A stretch of 64,000 bases of DNA from assembly GCF_013141695.1 (NCBI RefSeq), contig NZ_WHNY01000004.1, positions 1 through 64,000 on the forward strand, written 5' to 3'. The translations under genes and the position numbers were made by a program. The notes under the pieces are model-generated. The model made no database searches, was not told the origin of the DNA, and worked only from the letters and a program-made list of their open reading frames with translations. The stretch is from Paenibacillus plantarum. Its GTDB lineage: Bacteria > Bacillota > Bacilli > Paenibacillales > NBRC-103111. Positions within the stretch are counted from its first letter, which is position 1. Each line of letters begins with the position of its first letter. Shown piece by piece: positions 62,864-64,000 of this stretch.

Positions 62864-64000
62864 TTACACTCGCTTGATCTCAACGGTTCTTTGTTCTTGG
62901 CGAGATTGATCCGCTGCGAATCCGATCAAGTGCCCGTGAAGTGACTGCTCCAGAGATGTGGAGGAAATCGATGGCACCGCACCCCTCAGTACTTTTACGA
63001 AATCAGCAGTAAGAAGCAAGTCTCCTCCGCCATGCAGATCTCCAGATACGCCAACCTCAAACTGTTGCTCGGAATAAATGTGGCCTTTGCGAGCATCGGG
63101 GTGCCGGATGACATAAGATCCTTCCTCCATTTCCCCCTGAATTTCACCTTTCGTCCCCACGATATGAATGGAACGACCTGGTTTCGAAGTGCCTCCAGTC
63201 ATCACATGCGTTCCAGAACTGCCGTCTGCGAACTCCATAATTACCGTTTGATGATCGACCACATCATTATCACAGTGCCAGACACAACGACCGTATGGAC
63301 TATCCGTTCGAAGTGATTCAGCCAATTCCTCATCACTTATCGTAACGCCCAAATGTGTATTATAGGTTACATATGCACTCCACAATCGCTGCTCAATGTA
63401 ATGTTTCCGCGCAGAATAAGGGCAGTTTTCCTCAATGGAACAGTCGACCAGACAGCGCGTGCCCGCCCCAGAAGGCGCTTTCTCAGGCCTGAATTGTTGG
63501 AGACCTCCGAAACTGCTTACTTTCACCGGTTGAACGTCTCCTTTCATCCAAGCTAATACGTCCAAGTCGTGGCAGCTTTTCGCCATGAGCATGGAGGAAC
63601 CTCCTTTATCCACACGCCCCCATTTTCCTCTGACATACGCCATGGCCATATGGTGGTAAGTGACGTTCTCGCTTGTCGTCAAACTGACAATATCGCCAAT
63701 TACGCCATCAGCTATTTGTTGACGAATAGATGCATAGAATGGCGCATAGCGCAGCACGTGACAAATCATGACTTTTCTGCCAAGGCGTTTGGCTTCTTCA
63801 TATAGACTCAAGACTTCGTCTTCGCTGATACCAATGGGTTTCTCTAACATAATGTCATATCCAGCCCTTAACAAAGGTATCGAAGTGGATACATGCAAAT
63901 GGTCCATCGTTCCGTTAATCACGGCATCCGCCATCTTAGGTTTAGTTATAAGCTCATCAATATCAGAAAAACAACCTTCATCTGATAGATCAAATCTCTC
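62864..64000 (-). CDS. Gfo/Idh/MocA family oxidoreductase, 5' end outside window
   Basis: The frame is open to the right edge, so at least 378 residues are seen and the NAD-binding N-terminus is missing. The visible part has the family's second half of the Rossmann domain: DAVINGTMDHLHV, then the EKPIG motif with the catalytic-region Lys, and CHVLRYAPFY. The larger beta-sheet domain follows (HDLDVLAWMKGDV, HVMTGGTSKPGRSIHIVGTKGEIQG). Such enzymes oxidise or reduce sugars, inositol or sugar derivatives with NAD(P). It precedes the regulator of the lyase-sulfatase operon but is separated from it by a terminator, so it belongs to a neighbouring unit. Confidence 0.88.
   Translation of the reverse strand, partial: ERFDLSDEGCFSDIDELITKPKMADAVINGTMDHLHVSTSIPLLRAGYDIMLEKPIGISEDEVLSLYEEAKRLGRKVMICHVLRYAPFYASIRQQIADGVIGDIVSLTTSENVTYHHMAMAYVRGKWGRVDKGGSSMLMAKSCHDLDVLAWMKGDVQPVKVSSFGGLQQFRPEKAPSGAGTRCLVDCSIEENCPYSARKHYIEQRLWSAYVTYNTHLGVTISDEELAESLRTDSPYGRCVWHCDNDVVDHQTVIMEFADGSSGTHVMTGGTSKPGRSIHIVGTKGEIQGEMEEGSYVIRHPDARKGHIYSEQQFEVGVSGDLHGGGDLLLTADFVKVLRGAVPSISSTSLEQSLHGHLIGFAADQSRQEQRTVEIKRV

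Noticed and set aside
1..64000. tRNA, rRNA, CRISPR array, insertion sequence, phage or toxin-antitoxin genes
   Set aside because: None could be supported by reading the sequence. Repeats seen are short inverted repeats or in-gene tandem modules, not spacer arrays or transposon ends.

Overview
The window looks like chromosomal DNA of a Paenibacillus-type Gram-positive soil bacterium (Bacillota). This is inferred from several traits: moderate GC, strong GGAGG-type ribosome binding sites, lipoprotein sugar-binding proteins with two-permease importers that lack their own ATPase, YesM/YesN-type two-component systems, several AraC regulators, and giant secreted enzymes carrying copper-amine-oxidase-like stalk and Big_2 domains. 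No rRNA, tRNA, CRISPR array, phage gene or insertion sequence was seen. Almost every base belongs to genes for sensing, cutting, importing and catabolising complex glycans.

Layout. (1) 85-7209 (-): one transcription unit running permease, permease, YesM kinase, an unknown 84-aa protein, YesN regulator, sugar-binding lipoprotein. (2) 7418-11024: a GH116 beta-glycosidase (-) divergent from an AraC regulator (+). (3) 11064-21981: a 2085-aa secreted protein with a GH99/WbsX-like domain, then an LplABC-like importer (-), divergent from an AraC regulator (+). (4) 22015-28555: SGNH hydrolase and FAD oxidoreductase (-), divergent from GH2 beta-mannosidase, GmhA-like SIS isomerase and ROK kinase (+). 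(5) 28578-30929: a membrane-bound AraC regulator. (6) 31171-37208: an AraA-like isomerase, an unrecognised 827-aa protein and an SGNH hydrolase (-), divergent from an AraC regulator (+). (7) 37283-41728: SGNH hydrolase, second GH2 beta-mannosidase, TIM-barrel sugar isomerase/epimerase (-). (8) 41959-52788: YesM, YesN, two permeases, binding protein, second FAD oxidoreductase and a secreted GH51-like enzyme (-). (9) 53083-60290: binding protein, two permeases, heparinase II/III-like lyase and formylglycine-type sulfatase (-). This is preceded by a frameshifted membrane AraC regulator (60684-62655). (10) 62864 to the right edge: a partial Gfo/Idh/MocA dehydrogenase.

How it works together (inference): secreted enzymes (the 2085-aa protein and the 857-aa protein) trim a polymer outside the cell. 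Four importers bring in oligosaccharides, probably powered by a shared MsmX-like ATPase encoded elsewhere. Cytoplasmic enzymes without signal peptides (GH116, two GH2, three SGNH esterases, the lyase and the sulfatase) then finish the job. Isomerases, a kinase and redox enzymes feed the sugars into metabolism. The mixture of beta-mannosidase, esterase, lyase and sulfatase activities suggests acetylated and sulfated or uronate-rich heteropolysaccharides, but the true substrates cannot be read from the sequence.

Most notable observations: a roughly 50-bp promoter module conserved in sequence and spacing at 20917-20966 and 24431-24480; an unrecognised 827-aa protein coupled to an AraA-like isomerase; a small gene inserted between a histidine kinase and its response regulator; a one-base frameshift in a C5 tract inside a regulator; a GH2/GmhA-like/ROK gene set whose ROK kinase lacks the zinc motif; and an apparently cytoplasmic lyase plus sulfatase pair.
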